Assembly: GCF_016234775.1 (NCBI RefSeq)
Contig: NZ_JACRAH010000005.1
Location: forward strand, 1-64,000
Origin: Aquabacterium sp.
GTDB taxonomy: Bacteria; Pseudomonadota; Gammaproteobacteria; Burkholderiales; Burkholderiaceae_C
Length of the DNA stretch: 64,000 nucleotides
Reading direction: 5' to 3'
This document shows, piece after piece, positions 1 through 9,065 of this stretch. Each line of letters opens with the position of its first letter. Within the stretch, counting starts at the first letter, position 1. The notes beneath the pieces were generated by a model, which searched no databases, was not told where the DNA came from, and worked only from the letters and a program-made list of their open reading frames with translations. The position numbers and the translations under genes are program-made.

Positions 1-129
1 CGCTTACTTGAGCAGGCTCGTTACTTCGTGCTCCCTCCTCGTCGCACCGATCGCAGCTTCCCCCGCGAGGTCAAACGCTCCGCCCGCGGTAAGTACCCAT
101 CAAAAAAAACGCCAGTCAGGCTTAACTGA
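1..129 (+). pseudogene. 3' end of a transposase-like gene (partial at window edge)
   Basis: Reading frame 1 is open from the first base to a TGA at 127-129 and encodes 42 residues. The tail is very basic, with PRRTDRSFPREVKRSARGKY followed by PSKKTPVRLN. Basic C-termini with a PRxVKR-type motif ending in YPxK/FPxK are typical of IS4-family DDE transposases, so I read this as the end of an insertion sequence lying mostly to the left of the window. The call rests on tail composition alone; no catalytic residue is in view. Whether the gene is whole upstream cannot be told. Other overlapping frames here look like shadows. Confidence 0.4.
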
Positions 130-157
130 CTGGCATTGCCCTTCGGGGCCCTTTTTT
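102..157. terminator. strong hairpin with A-run and T-run, bidirectional terminator-like
   Basis: A perfect 9-base inverted repeat (GCCAGTCAG at 111-119, CTGACTGGC at 126-134) has a 6-base loop. Eight As precede it, giving a U-tract for minus-strand transcripts. A second short hairpin (GCCC at 138-141 with GGGGC at 145-149) runs into six Ts at 152-157 for plus-strand transcripts. The plus-strand stop codon at 127-129 lies inside the first stem, so this probably ends the transposase-like transcript and may coincide with the right end of the insertion sequence. Confidence 0.6.
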
Positions 158-216
158 CCTGGTAAGGGCAAACAAGCAAGCGGACAAATTTCAAAGCGTA
201 GAAATCCGCGTATTAC

Positions 217-1695
217 TTGGCAGAAAGCGCGACGCCTTTTGATGCAACATCGACACAAGTGCTTGCAATTGGCCAGAATGATGAAATAGCCCTGTCGTAT
301 GTCCACACCTTGAATCAGGCCATCCCCCTACTCACGCCGCAAGCCGGCATCAGTACCACCCAGTTCCTGGTGGTGCTCGCGTTCACGATGATCGTGATGG
401 TCGCGGGCCTGGCTGCGCTGGTACATCGCCGTGCCACGCGTGTGGGCAGCGGATGGCCCGTGCTGGGCTACCTGTCGGATCTGGTCCTGTCCACCGATCC
501 CAAGCAGAACGTCTTGCTGTTGCGCTATCTGGTCGGATCGGCCAATGCGGTGGCCGGCGTGGCGGCCTTGAATTTCGGCGTGTCTGAAGGTGTGATCGCC
601 GCAGACGGCAGTGGCTTGCTGACGGTCAGCGCCCTGACTTGCAATGCCGGGTTTTACGTGATCATGCGCAGCGGCCTGAACAAACGCTTTGCCGACCCGG
701 CGATGGCGGGGCCGCAGATCATTTGCGCCGAACTGTTCCTGGCCTGGGGATACCAGTTGGGCGGCCCCGGCAGCTCCATCGCCTTGCTGCTGCTGTTCGT
801 CTTCCTGATGTTCAGCATGTTCACGGCCAGCACCCGGACGCTGATCAAGGCCAGCGTGGTGGCCGCCATCGCATTCGGCGTTGCCATGCTGAACGTGGCG
901 CACAGCAACCCGCAAGTGCCCTACATGGGCAAATTGCAGATGGTGTATTTCGGGGTGATGCTGTTCATGCTCGTGAGCGTGTGCCTGCTGGTGTCGCAAC
1001 TCAACCGGATACGTGCCAGCTCAAGCCGACGCAAGAAGGAGTTGTCAGAAGCGCTGGCTCGCATTCAGGATCTGGCCACGCGCGACGAGCTCACGGGCCT
1101 GTTCAACCGCCGTCACATGCTGGAGTTGCTCAACACGGAAAAGCACCGCTGTATTCGCAGTGACCGCCGCTTCTGCATGGCCATGATCGACGTCGACCGC
1201 TTCAAGGCCGTCAACGACACACACGGCCACATGGTGGGCGACGAGGTACTGGCATCGGTTGCAAGGGTGATCAGCAGCGGCCTGCGCGAAACCGATGTGG
1301 TGGCACGCTGGGGCGGCGAGGAGTTCCTCATCATGTTCACCGACACCGACTGCCCCACAGCCGAGCTGGTGCTGTCGCGCATCCAGATGATGCTGTCAGC
1401 CAGCATGGTGAGCGAATCGGCTCCCAGCCTGCACGTGACCTTCTCGGCCGGGCTCACACACTACGAACCGGAAGAAATGCTGACCCGCACCATCGATCGC
1501 GCAGACCGTGGCCTCTATATGGCCAAGGCCGGTGGGCGCGACCGCGTGGTGCGACTGGAGCCCGGCCAGCCTGAAGAAAGCGTTGTCGCGCCGTCCACAC
1601 CAGGCAAGCCAGCACCGCTGCAATCAGTCGCGCTCGAAAACCGCCATGCTTTCAACGTGGGCGGTATGGGGGAACATGTTCACCGCCCCGCCTGA
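217..1695 (+). CDS. membrane-bound diguanylate cyclase (GGDEF)
   Basis: Makes the second messenger c-di-GMP from two GTP. About seven hydrophobic segments (roughly residues 48-69, 104-125, 132-150, 165-182, 186-204, 208-228 and 239-261) form the N-terminal membrane sensor. A GGDEF domain follows at about 285-450. The active-site loop is GGEEF (366-370), and an inhibitory I-site RxxD (R357-D360) lies exactly five residues before it, so product feedback inhibition is expected. No EAL domain is present. The start is uncertain: the TTG at 217 has no good ribosome-binding site, and an in-frame GTG (259) or TTG (310) is possible. The last 72 bases overlap the 3' end of the convergent rlmD, so the C-terminal tail is antisense to that gene. 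Confidence 0.9.
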   Translation: MAESATPFDATSTQVLAIGQNDEIALSYVHTLNQAIPLLTPQAGISTTQFLVVLAFTMIVMVAGLAALVHRRATRVGSGWPVLGYLSDLVLSTDPKQNVLLLRYLVGSANAVAGVAALNFGVSEGVIAADGSGLLTVSALTCNAGFYVIMRSGLNKRFADPAMAGPQIICAELFLAWGYQLGGPGSSIALLLLFVFLMFSMFTASTRTLIKASVVAAIAFGVAMLNVAHSNPQVPYMGKLQMVYFGVMLFMLVSVCLLVSQLNRIRASSSRRKKELSEALARIQDLATRDELTGLFNRRHMLELLNTEKHRCIRSDRRFCMAMIDVDRFKAVNDTHGHMVGDEVLASVARVISSGLRETDVVARWGGEEFLIMFTDTDCPTAELVLSRIQMMLSASMVSESAPSLHVTFSAGLTHYEPEEMLTRTIDRADRGLYMAKAGGRDRVVRLEPGQPEESVVAPSTPGKPAPLQSVALENRHAFNVGGMGEHVHRPA

Positions 1696-3081
1696 TACGC
1701 AGCGGTAGCCCGCCTGGTGCACCAGCAAGCCGGCGTCACGCGCCAGCGTGGACGGGCTGCAGCTCACGTAGACGATGCGCTTGGGTGGCACCCAGTCGGG
1801 CACCAGTGTCGGATCCTGATGCAGGTCGGCCATGGCCTTGGCCAGGGCAAACGCACCTTCACGCGGCGGATCGATCAACCACTTGTCGGCATGGCCATAG
1901 CTGGCCAGCTCCTGCGGCGTGATCTCGAACAGGTTGCGGGCCACGAAGCTGGTATTGGCATCCACGCCATTGACCTTGGCGTTCTCGCGTGAACGCGCCA
2001 CCAGGGTTTCACTGCCTTCGATGCCGAGCACCTCACGGGCCTGGGTGGCCAGGGGCAAGGTGAAGTTGCCCAGCCCGCAGAACCAGTCGATCACACGCTC
2101 GTCGGGCTGCACATCCAGCAGGCGCAGCGCACGCCCCACCAGCACCTGGTTGATGGCATGGTTGACCTGCGTGAAGTCGGTGGGCTTGAACGGCATGGTG
2201 ATGCCGAACTCGGGCAAGGTGTAGTCCAGAGAAGGCAGGCTCTCATCCAGCGGATGGACGGTGTCCGGCCCCTTGGGCTGCAGCCACCAGGAGATGGTGT
2301 GCCGGCCGCCATCATGTGCACTGTGCTCGGTGGCGAAATCACGCAGGCGCTGGGCATCGGCCGGGCTGAGCGCATTGAGATGGCGCAGCACCAGCACGGT
2401 GACCTTGGTACCCACGGCCACTTCGATCTGCGGCAGGCTCTCGCGCTGGTCCATGCCCATGATGAGCGCACGCAGCGGCATCAGCAAACGGCTCATGTGA
2501 GGTGGCAGGATCTCGCAGGTCTGCATGTCGGCCACGTAGCGCGACTTGCGCTCATGGAAGCCCACCAGCACGGTGCTCTTCTTGGCCACATAACGCACAG
2601 ACAGACGAGCACGGTAACGGTAGCCCCAGGCCGGGCCCTCAATGGGGCGCAACAGCATGTCTGGCTTGACCTTGCCCAGGTGCCAGAGGTTGTCTTCGAG
2701 CACGCGCTGTTTGACAGCCACCTGGGCCGCGGCATGGAAATGCTGCATCTTGCAGCCGCCACACAGGCCGAAGTAAGTGCACTTGGGCTTGACGCGCTGC
2801 GAGCTTTCGCAACGCAGATCGGTCATCGTGCCCTGCTCCCAGTTGTTCTTCTTGCGAGAGATGTTGACGCGCACTTCCTCGCCGGGCAGCGCATCTTCAA
2901 CGAACACGACCTTGCCATCGGCACGGTGGGCCACACCCTGGGCTTCAAGGTCCAGGGACTCGATCTTCAGCCACTGCAGGTGCGGCGGCACGGGCGGGGT
3001 TTCGGGGGCCACTGCATCGGCGACATGGGCGACATGGCCGATGGGGGCAGCAGAAACAGAAACGGGGGATGAATCACTCAT
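1624..3081 (-). CDS. rlmD: 23S rRNA (uracil-1939-C5)-methyltransferase RlmD
   Basis: Transfers a methyl group from SAM to U1939 of 23S rRNA. The 485-residue protein has the expected order of parts. A TRAM-type RNA-binding domain covers about 35-95. An iron-sulfur cysteine cluster follows ([13 protein letters not shown] plus a later Cys). The C-terminal Rossmann methyltransferase has [14 protein letters not shown] for SAM binding, IDPPREGA, and the nucleophile loop [13 protein letters not shown] proline/alanine-rich leader of about 35 residues precedes TRAM. It lies 27 bases after nlpD on the same strand and is probably co-transcribed with surE-pcm-nlpD. Its 3' end overlaps the convergent diguanylate cyclase gene by 72 bases. 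Confidence 0.95.
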   Translation of the reverse strand: MSDSSPVSVSAAPIGHVAHVADAVAPETPPVPPHLQWLKIESLDLEAQGVAHRADGKVVFVEDALPGEEVRVNISRKKNNWEQGTMTDLRCESSQRVKPKCTYFGLCGGCKMQHFHAAAQVAVKQRVLEDNLWHLGKVKPDMLLRPIEGPAWGYRYRARLSVRYVAKKSTVLVGFHERKSRYVADMQTCEILPPHMSRLLMPLRALIMGMDQRESLPQIEVAVGTKVTVLVLRHLNALSPADAQRLRDFATEHSAHDGGRHTISWWLQPKGPDTVHPLDESLPSLDYTLPEFGITMPFKPTDFTQVNHAINQVLVGRALRLLDVQPDERVIDWFCGLGNFTLPLATQAREVLGIEGSETLVARSRENAKVNGVDANTSFVARNLFEITPQELASYGHADKWLIDPPREGAFALAKAMADLHQDPTLVPDWVPPKRIVYVSCSPSTLARDAGLLVHQAGYRCVSGGAVNMFPHTAHVESMAVFERD

Positions 3082-3108
3082 CCCCCGATTGTCTCAGACC
3101 CGAGCGCC

Positions 3109-4059
3109 TCAACGGCTGGGCAACTGTTTGCCCGGGTCGATCGGCTTGCCACGTTTGCGGATCTCGAAATGCAACTGGACGCGATCGGCATCGGTGGAGC
3201 CCATCTCGGCGATCTTCTGGCCCTTGCGCACGCTCTGGTCTTCCTTGACCAGCAAGGTCTGGTTGTGGGCGTAAGCCGTCAGGTACTCGCCGTTGTGCTT
3301 GACGATGATGAGGTTGCCGTAGCCGCGCAGGCCGGAGCCGGCGTACACCACACTGCCATCCGCCGCCGCGTAGACAGGATCACCGGCCTTGCCGCCAATG
3401 GCCAGGCCCTTGCGCTTGCCTTCTTCGAAACCGCTGAGTGTCGGGCCATTGGCCGGCCAGTTCCAGGCTGGCTCGTCGGCATCCCTGGCGACAGAGGCAT
3501 CCTTATCCTTGTCTTTGGCGGCATCCTTGCTCTCGGCCGCCGCACTGGCTGCCGCCGAGGCCGATGACGCGGCACCTGACGCACCACTGACCGCAGCCAC
3601 CACAACACCTGACGCGGGCTTGCCTGTCACGTTGCCCTTGGCATCCACATTGCGACCCTCGATCTTCGGACTGCCAATGGGCTTGGTGCTCACGCCAGCA
3701 GTCGCCCCGGCACTGGCATCGGCGCCTGGTGGCACCACCCGCAACACCTGACCTTCTTCAATCAGGTTGGGGTTCTCCAGGTTGTTCCAGACAGCCAGAT
3801 CACGCCAGCGCTGGCCGGCATCCAGCGAAATGCGGATCAGCGTGTCGCCCTTCTTGACAGTGTAGTAACCGGGTTTGCCTGCGTTTTCCGCGCCGGGCAG
3901 CACGCGCGGCGCCACAGGCGTGCCAGAGGCCGCACTGCCGGGTGTGCCCGCGCGGGAGCGATCTTCGACCGGGGCGTGATGGCTGGTGGAAGCGCAACCC
4001 GCCAGAAAGATCGTCAACGCGGCTGAGGCAGCGAACCTGTAAGTGAAATTCATGTGCAT
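3109..4059 (-). CDS. nlpD: LysM/M23 lipoprotein, NlpD-like murein hydrolase activator
   Basis: An outer-membrane lipoprotein that activates periplasmic amidases during cell separation in well-studied relatives. The signal peptide ends in the lipobox LAGC with the lipidated Cys at residue 22. A LysM domain (YYTVKKGDTLIRISLD, about 66-110) binds peptidoglycan. A low-complexity Ala/Ser/Lys/Asp linker follows, then an M23/LytM domain at about 215-312. The zinc-binding His of active M23 enzymes is replaced (LHFEI retains only part of HxH and the first HxxxD is absent), as in NlpD and EnvC, so it is probably an activator rather than an enzyme. An in-frame ATG at 4053 is an alternative start. It follows pcm and precedes rlmD; rpoS, usual after nlpD, is missing here. 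Confidence 0.9.
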   Translation of the reverse strand: MHMNFTYRFAASAALTIFLAGCASTSHHAPVEDRSRAGTPGSAASGTPVAPRVLPGAENAGKPGYYTVKKGDTLIRISLDAGQRWRDLAVWNNLENPNLIEEGQVLRVVPPGADASAGATAGVSTKPIGSPKIEGRNVDAKGNVTGKPASGVVVAAVSGASGAASSASAAASAAAESKDAAKDKDKDASVARDADEPAWNWPANGPTLSGFEEGKRKGLAIGGKAGDPVYAAADGSVVYAGSGLRGYGNLIIVKHNGEYLTAYAHNQTLLVKEDQSVRKGQKIAEMGSTDADRVQLHFEIRKRGKPIDPGKQLPSR

Positions 4060-4110
4060 GGGGACATTCGGTCAGGGTGGCTCGCGACAGGCGACGCCAA
4101 CCCGATTGCG

Positions 4111-5001
4111 TCATGTGGTGCCTGATTTTAGGGGGACGAACAACACCGCGCCGGCGCGGCTGTGCTGCAAACTGCCATCGGGCAGGCGATCCAGGATGGT
4201 CAGCACCTGCGTGCCACCGCGTGCCTCTTCCAGCGGGGCCACCAGACGGCCACCGGGCGCGAGCTGGTCGATCCAGGCCTGAGGCAGGGCGGCCCCGCCT
4301 GCGGCTGCGATGATGGTGTCATAAGGCGCCAAAGGTGCGTGCCCGATCATGCCATCACCATAGACCAGACGCACATCGGGCCATTCTGGCAAGTGCTGGC
4401 GCAAGGTATCCAGGTTGGCGCGCGCCTTCAGGTGCAGGTCGCGCAAGCGCTCGATGGACACCACACGACGCGAAAGGTGGCCCAGCAAGGCAGCCTGATA
4501 GCCACAGCCGCTGCCGATTTCCAGGCATTGACCCAGCGGTTTGTGCGTGACGGTGACCTCGGCTTGCACTTGCAGACCAGGCCGCACGCACAACAGTTGC
4601 ATCATGGCCGCCACCACGGACGGTTTGGAGATGGTCTGCCCCAATCCAATCGGCAGGCTGGTGTCTTCGTAAGCCTGGTTGACCAGCGCCGTGTCGACAA
4701 ATAGATGGCGAGGCACCCGCACGAAGGCATCCAGCACATGTTGGTGGCTGATGCCATCCAGCATCAGGCGCTCTACCATGCGACGACGCACGTGAATGGA
4801 GTCCATGCCCACACCTTGTGGTGTCGTGTGGCGACGGCGGTCCTGCTCGATTTGCTGGAGATGCGCCTGCGGGCGCAGTAATTCCCTGGCCCCGGTTTGC
4901 GCCACGGGTGCAGGCTTGGGGCCGGACGATTTGACCGTGGCCACCTGATCCAGCTGCAGCGGAAAGCGGCGGGGCTTGCGATCAGGTTGACCGGCGCTCA
5001 T
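4111..5001 (-). CDS. pcm: protein-L-isoaspartate O-methyltransferase
   Basis: Repairs damaged proteins by methylating L-isoaspartyl residues with SAM. The catalytic core starts near residue 70 ([13 protein letters not shown]), with the family signature [20 protein letters not shown], the SAM motif [15 protein letters not shown] and DTIIAAAGG further on. The roughly 70-residue N-terminal extension is Pro/Gln/Arg-rich and longer than in the E. coli enzyme. The start at 5001 was chosen because its ATG shares bases with the surE TGA (ATGA, 4-base overlap), a typical translational coupling; an upstream in-frame ATG at 5016 would overlap surE further. It is the second gene of surE-pcm-nlpD-rlmD. 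Confidence 0.93.
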   Translation of the reverse strand: MSAGQPDRKPRRFPLQLDQVATVKSSGPKPAPVAQTGARELLRPQAHLQQIEQDRRRHTTPQGVGMDSIHVRRRMVERLMLDGISHQHVLDAFVRVPRHLFVDTALVNQAYEDTSLPIGLGQTISKPSVVAAMMQLLCVRPGLQVQAEVTVTHKPLGQCLEIGSGCGYQAALLGHLSRRVVSIERLRDLHLKARANLDTLRQHLPEWPDVRLVYGDGMIGHAPLAPYDTIIAAAGGAALPQAWIDQLAPGGRLVAPLEEARGGTQVLTILDRLPDGSLQHSRAGAVLFVPLKSGTT

Positions 5002-5747
5002 CGTTGGTTCACCCATCCCTGCCAGGCTGGCAGACGCTGGTGATCCGTCATATCGACCTGCAGGGGCGTGATGGAGACCTGCCCATGGCGCAGGGCGTGG
5101 AAATCGGTGCCTTCACCGTCTTCCTTGGCCTCACCGGCCGGGCCGATCCAGTAAAACATGTCGCCGCGCGGGTTGGCCTGCGCCACGGCGGGGAAACTGG
5201 CGTGGCGCCGGCCCAGACGCGTGATCGTCCAGGGGGCTTGCTCGGCATCGGCCGACGCCGGGATATTGACGTTGAGCAGCCAGGGCCGTGCCGCCGGCGC
5301 CTGAGCCAGCACGTGCTCGACCACCTTGCGGGCGATGCGGGCGGCCACGTCCAGGTGCTGCCACCCCTTGTCGGTCAGGGAAAAGGCGATCGCGGGAATG
5401 CCGAACAGGTAACCCTCGGTCGCTGCCGCCACGGTGCCGGAGTACAAGGTGTCGTCACCCATGTTGGCGCCGTTGTTGATACCCGACAGTACGAGGTCTG
5501 GCTTGGGGATCAGACCGGAGGTCAGCGCCAGGTGCACGCAATCAGAAGGCGTCCCGCTGACATAGCGGAAGCCATTGCTGGCGGTGTGCAGACTCAAGGG
5601 CTGATGCAGGCTCAGCGCGTTGGAAGTGCCGCTGGCATTGCGCTCCGGCGCAAAAACATCAATGTGACCCAAGCCCTCACAGGCTGCGACCAGGGCGGCA
5701 ATGCCCGGCGCGAGGTAGCCATCGTCGTTGGCAATCAGAATTCGCAT
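4998..5747 (-). CDS. surE: 5'/3'-nucleotidase SurE
   Basis: A metal-dependent survival-protein phosphatase acting on nucleoside monophosphates and, in some species, polyphosphate. It starts [15 protein letters not shown], in which the DD pair binds the metal. NASG follows, and then [20 protein letters not shown] supplies the remaining metal ligand and active-site loop. The length of 249 residues is normal for SurE. The frame stays open upstream, but the protein homology starts at this ATG. It is the first gene of the surE-pcm-nlpD-rlmD run and is divergent from the response-regulator gene at 5944. Confidence 0.95.
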   Translation of the reverse strand: MRILIANDDGYLAPGIAALVAACEGLGHIDVFAPERNASGTSNALSLHQPLSLHTASNGFRYVSGTPSDCVHLALTSGLIPKPDLVLSGINNGANMGDDTLYSGTVAAATEGYLFGIPAIAFSLTDKGWQHLDVAARIARKVVEHVLAQAPAARPWLLNVNIPASADAEQAPWTITRLGRRHASFPAVAQANPRGDMFYWIGPAGEAKEDGEGTDFHALRHGQVSITPLQVDMTDHQRLPAWQGWVNQR

Positions 5748-5809
5748 GAACCGGATTGTAGAAGCGCAACGGCCGGAATGGTCAAACCGTTTAACCGGGG
5801 GGCCTTGAC

Positions 5810-5838
5810 GTGACGGCAGGCGTTCTGAACCTGATAAT
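5810..5838 (+). promoter_or_regulatory. candidate sigma-70 promoter for the response regulator operon
   Basis: GTGACG (5810-5815, 4 of 6 to consensus), a 17-base spacer and GATAAT (5833-5838, 5 of 6) lie about 105 bases before the start at 5944. The leader that follows can form a hairpin (GCCTGGC at 5880-5886 with GCCAGGC at 5910-5916). This is a motif match only. Confidence 0.35.
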
Positions 5839-5943
5839 CTCCGCCTGACCGTCCGAAAGGATGGGCCCACCCGGTCTTTGCCTGGCTGGGTAGACAATTG
5901 CAACACCCCGCCAGGCCAGGACGACGGCTTCGGGAGGAGCACC

Positions 5944-6669
5944 ATGGCCGTCAAGGTATTGATTCTCGAAGACAACCCGGTCGCCCGGGGCTTTCTGTGC
6001 CGCGTGGTGCGAGAAAGCTTCAGCGACGTGAGCAGCATCACTGAAGCCGGTGATCTGGACGCAGCACGTCGTTTGCTGGGGCATTCGGCTGGTGGCAGAG
6101 CCGCGCCAACGGACGATCCCTACCAACTGATTCTGGTTGACCTGGAGTTGCCCGACGGCAGTGGCCTGGAGTTGCTGACCGAACTGGCCAGCTACCCCGC
6201 CACGCGCATCGTCACGACGCTGTACTCTGACGATGACCACCTGTTCCCGGCGCTGCAATGCGGCGCAGACGGCTACCTCCTCAAGGAAGACCGCTTCGAG
6301 GTGCTGGTGGAAGAGTTGCAAAAGATCGTGCGCGGCCAGCCGCCGCTGTCTCCAGCCATTGCGCGGCGCCTGCTGACGCACTTCCGCTCTGGCGACGGCC
6401 ATGGCCCGGGCCAGGCCCAGGCGCCGCAGGCCGCAGCGCCAGCGGTTGCAGCGGCTGCGCCTGCCGCACTGGATCACGAACGCCTCACGCCCAGAGAAAG
6501 CGAAGTGCTCACTTATCTGAGCAAGGGCTTCACGATCAAGGAAATCGCCTCCCTGATGGGCATCAAGTGGTTCACCGTCAACGACCACATCAAGTCCATC
6601 TACAAGAAGCTCAATGTGTCCAGCCGCGCTGAAGCCGCCGTGCTGGCGAGCAAGCAAGGGCTGGTGTGA
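5944..6669 (+). CDS. NarL/FixJ-type response regulator
   Basis: A two-component DNA-binding regulator of 241 residues. The receiver domain (about 1-125) has the acidic pair E9-D10, the phospho-acceptor Asp66 in [11 protein letters not shown], and the conserved Lys in YLLKEDR. An Ala/Gln/Pro-rich linker leads to a LuxR-type helix-turn-helix ([20 protein letters not shown] onward, about 180-235). The start at 5944 was chosen for the GGGAGGAG ribosome-binding site just before it; the frame is open further upstream. The histidine kinase gene begins 44 bases downstream, so the two are almost certainly partners. Target genes are not apparent. Confidence 0.92.
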   Translation: MAVKVLILEDNPVARGFLCRVVRESFSDVSSITEAGDLDAARRLLGHSAGGRAAPTDDPYQLILVDLELPDGSGLELLTELASYPATRIVTTLYSDDDHLFPALQCGADGYLLKEDRFEVLVEELQKIVRGQPPLSPAIARRLLTHFRSGDGHGPGQAQAPQAAAPAVAAAAPAALDHERLTPRESEVLTYLSKGFTIKEIASLMGIKWFTVNDHIKSIYKKLNVSSRAEAAVLASKQGLV

Positions 6670-6713
6670 TCACCAGCGAGGCCTGACCTGCTCGGCCCCG
6701 CAGCACACCGACC

Positions 6714-9065
6714 ATGAGCACCCCCGCCCCCGGCAAACTGCAGGCAGAACGACGCACAGGCTGGCCCAGCCTGGATGAAATCCTGCAAGGCTCGCACGAA
6801 CTGCCTCGCTGGATAGGCTGGCGCCTGCGCGCGCTGGTGACCACCATCCTGATGGGCTGCGCCCTGCTCTTCCTGGTGGCGCACTGGCTCTCCACCCAGC
6901 CTCGCCTGCCTTTCAACCTGCGCGCCACCCCTGAGGGACTGATCAAGATCCAGGGCGCGGATTACCCGCCGCTGGTGCACCTGGAAGGCCGCATCCTGGA
7001 TGGGCTGAGGCTGGACCACCCCGTCGACACGGGTGTGCAGACGCTGTATGCCCCCCTCGATCTGTTGATGCTGCAGCGCTCGGCACGGTGGATCATCGAC
7101 CCCGAACTGCGCAACCGCTACGTCCTGCTGCATCAAGGCATGAACGACCTGATGGCACAGGCCGGCACGGGCAGCATCACCGTCAACGTTGATTTGCTGC
7201 ACGCGCCCGATGAGCCCGTGCTGATCTCGCCAACAGGCTGGTCCGGCCTGAGCCCCTTGTTCTGGCTGCTGGGCCTGTTGGCGCTCGCGGTATTCGGTGT
7301 CGGCGCAGTGGTCCTGCTGGCGGGGCCGCATTGGCGCAACATGGCATTTGCGGCGTTGGCCATGAGTCAGGCCGGTCAGTTGCTCTTCATCGCCATCGAG
7401 AACAACCTCGATGTGTTTGCGCCAATGTGGTTTGTGCATCTGGACGCCCAGTTGCGCCTGGTGTTTGACCTGGTCGGCACCGCTGCACTGGTCCAGATTG
7501 CCGTGCTGCATCCGCAGCGGATGGCCGGCTGGGGCTGGTATGCCGCGATGGGCTGGCTGTCTGCCCTGGGCCTCTGGCTGGGCACCAATCAGCTGGATTC
7601 CACCTTCAACTGGTGGGTGGTACAGACGGGCTGCATTGGCCTGTCGATCGCCACGGCCAGCTTGATGACGGCGTCTTTCCACATCGCACCGCATCCGTTC
7701 ACCCTGGTGATGCGTCGGCTGGTCATTGTGGCCTTGTTGACCTGGGGCCTGTTGTCATTGGCCATCTGGCGCGGCGGCGTACGTGCCGACATGCAACTCA
7801 ACATCACGAACTTCGGGGTGATGACCTGGCAGGTGTTTGCGGCCATGGCGGTGCTGCTGTCGCCGTACCTGTCGCGTTCGCGGCCCATCCTGCAGGAGTT
7901 CTCGCTGCTGGCGGCCTCCAGCACGATCGCAGCATCGCTGGATCTGCTCTTCGTGGCCGTGTTCTCGCTGGGTCAATTCACGTCAATGACCCTGTCGCTG
8001 TTCTTCTCGTTCGGCCTGTACCTGATCATCCGCCGTTGGGTCATGACCCGACTGCCCGGCCGGGATTCGCTCACCATGGAGCGCCTGTTCCAGCGGCTCT
8101 ACCGTATCGCCCGTGAGGTGGAGCGCCAGCCCGACACACTCGATGCATCGCTGATGCGACTGATGCGCGAACTGTTCGACCCGCTCGAAGTGACCCTGGT
8201 ACCCGGTGAGATAGCTTACACGGCCTTGCGCGGCAATGGCTCAGTGCTGATCGTGCCGATCCCCCTGGTGGGTGGCAGGCTGTCTGCGGTTCGGCATGTG
8301 CTGGTGCTCAAGCATTCGCACAAGGGGCAACGCCTGTTCACGTCGGAAGACGCCCGTCTGGCCGAACGCGTAATGGAACAGCTGTACCGCGCATTGAGCT
8401 TTGACCAGGCGGTGGAGCAAGGGCGCAGCGAAGAGCGCCTGCGCATTGCCCAGGACCTGCACGATGACATCGGTGCCCGCCTGCTGACGCTGATGTACCA
8501 GGCACCGAATCCCGAGATCGAGGAATACATCCGCCACACGATCCAGGATCTGAAGACGCTGACGCGCGGGCTGGCTGCGCAGTCTCACCTGTTGAGCGAG
8601 GCCGCCGGCGAATGGAAGCGCGACCTGAGCCAGCGCCTCGCCGCCGCTCGCTGCGAGCTGGACTGGCACATGTTTCAGGATGCGGACATCACCCTGACCA
8701 TGGTGCAGTGGTCGGCTCTCACCCGCATCATGCGCGAACTGGTCAGCAATGCGATCAGCCACGCCAAGGCCAAAAAAGTGCAGGTCAAGTTGCGTCTGGA
8801 AAACGACCGCTTGACCTTGTCCGTTGAAGATGATGGGATGGGCCGCGAGCCCGCCACCTGGTCACATGGTCTGGGCCTGGGTGGCGTGCGCAAGCGCGTC
8901 AAGCAATTGGGCGGCAGCGTGCGCTGGCTGGAAGTGGATCCCAAGGGCATCCGCTGTGAGGTGGTGATCGACTACTTCTCAGGCTCCGCCGGCTCGACTG
9001 GCACGGGCGCCAGCACACATCAAAGCGCCACGCACCCCGGCCCGGACAGTCAGTTTTCCCACTGA
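6714..9065 (+). CDS. multi-pass membrane sensor histidine kinase (NarX/DesK-type)
   Basis: The cognate kinase of the preceding response regulator, 783 residues. One membrane helix (about 40-60) is followed by a periplasmic stretch of about 110 residues, then a block of about seven helices (about 178-450). A cytoplasmic GAF-like region follows. The HisKA_3-type phospho-acceptor is in LRIAQDLHDDIGARLL, with the phosphorylated His at residue 583. The HATPase domain carries the N box (RELVSNAISHAKA) and a glycine box (GMGREP, GLGLGGVRKR). The architecture resembles 7TM receptor-type bacterial kinases, so a small periplasmic or membrane ligand is plausible but unknown. The last 16 bases overlap the convergent gspE-like gene. 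Confidence 0.9.
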   Translation: MSTPAPGKLQAERRTGWPSLDEILQGSHELPRWIGWRLRALVTTILMGCALLFLVAHWLSTQPRLPFNLRATPEGLIKIQGADYPPLVHLEGRILDGLRLDHPVDTGVQTLYAPLDLLMLQRSARWIIDPELRNRYVLLHQGMNDLMAQAGTGSITVNVDLLHAPDEPVLISPTGWSGLSPLFWLLGLLALAVFGVGAVVLLAGPHWRNMAFAALAMSQAGQLLFIAIENNLDVFAPMWFVHLDAQLRLVFDLVGTAALVQIAVLHPQRMAGWGWYAAMGWLSALGLWLGTNQLDSTFNWWVVQTGCIGLSIATASLMTASFHIAPHPFTLVMRRLVIVALLTWGLLSLAIWRGGVRADMQLNITNFGVMTWQVFAAMAVLLSPYLSRSRPILQEFSLLAASSTIAASLDLLFVAVFSLGQFTSMTLSLFFSFGLYLIIRRWVMTRLPGRDSLTMERLFQRLYRIAREVERQPDTLDASLMRLMRELFDPLEVTLVPGEIAYTALRGNGSVLIVPIPLVGGRLSAVRHVLVLKHSHKGQRLFTSEDARLAERVMEQLYRALSFDQAVEQGRSEERLRIAQDLHDDIGARLLTLMYQAPNPEIEEYIRHTIQDLKTLTRGLAAQSHLLSEAAGEWKRDLSQRLAAARCELDWHMFQDADITLTMVQWSALTRIMRELVSNAISHAKAKKVQVKLRLENDRLTLSVEDDGMGREPATWSHGLGLGGVRKRVKQLGGSVRWLEVDPKGIRCEVVIDYFSGSAGSTGTGASTHQSATHPGPDSQFSH

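Noticed and set aside
328-999. 223-codon minus-strand open frame
   Set aside because: Antisense to the membrane part of the diguanylate cyclase; His/Gln-rich, low-complexity shadow of a high-GC gene.
2158-3072. 304-codon plus-strand open frame
   Set aside because: Antisense to rlmD, whose protein motifs are unmistakable.
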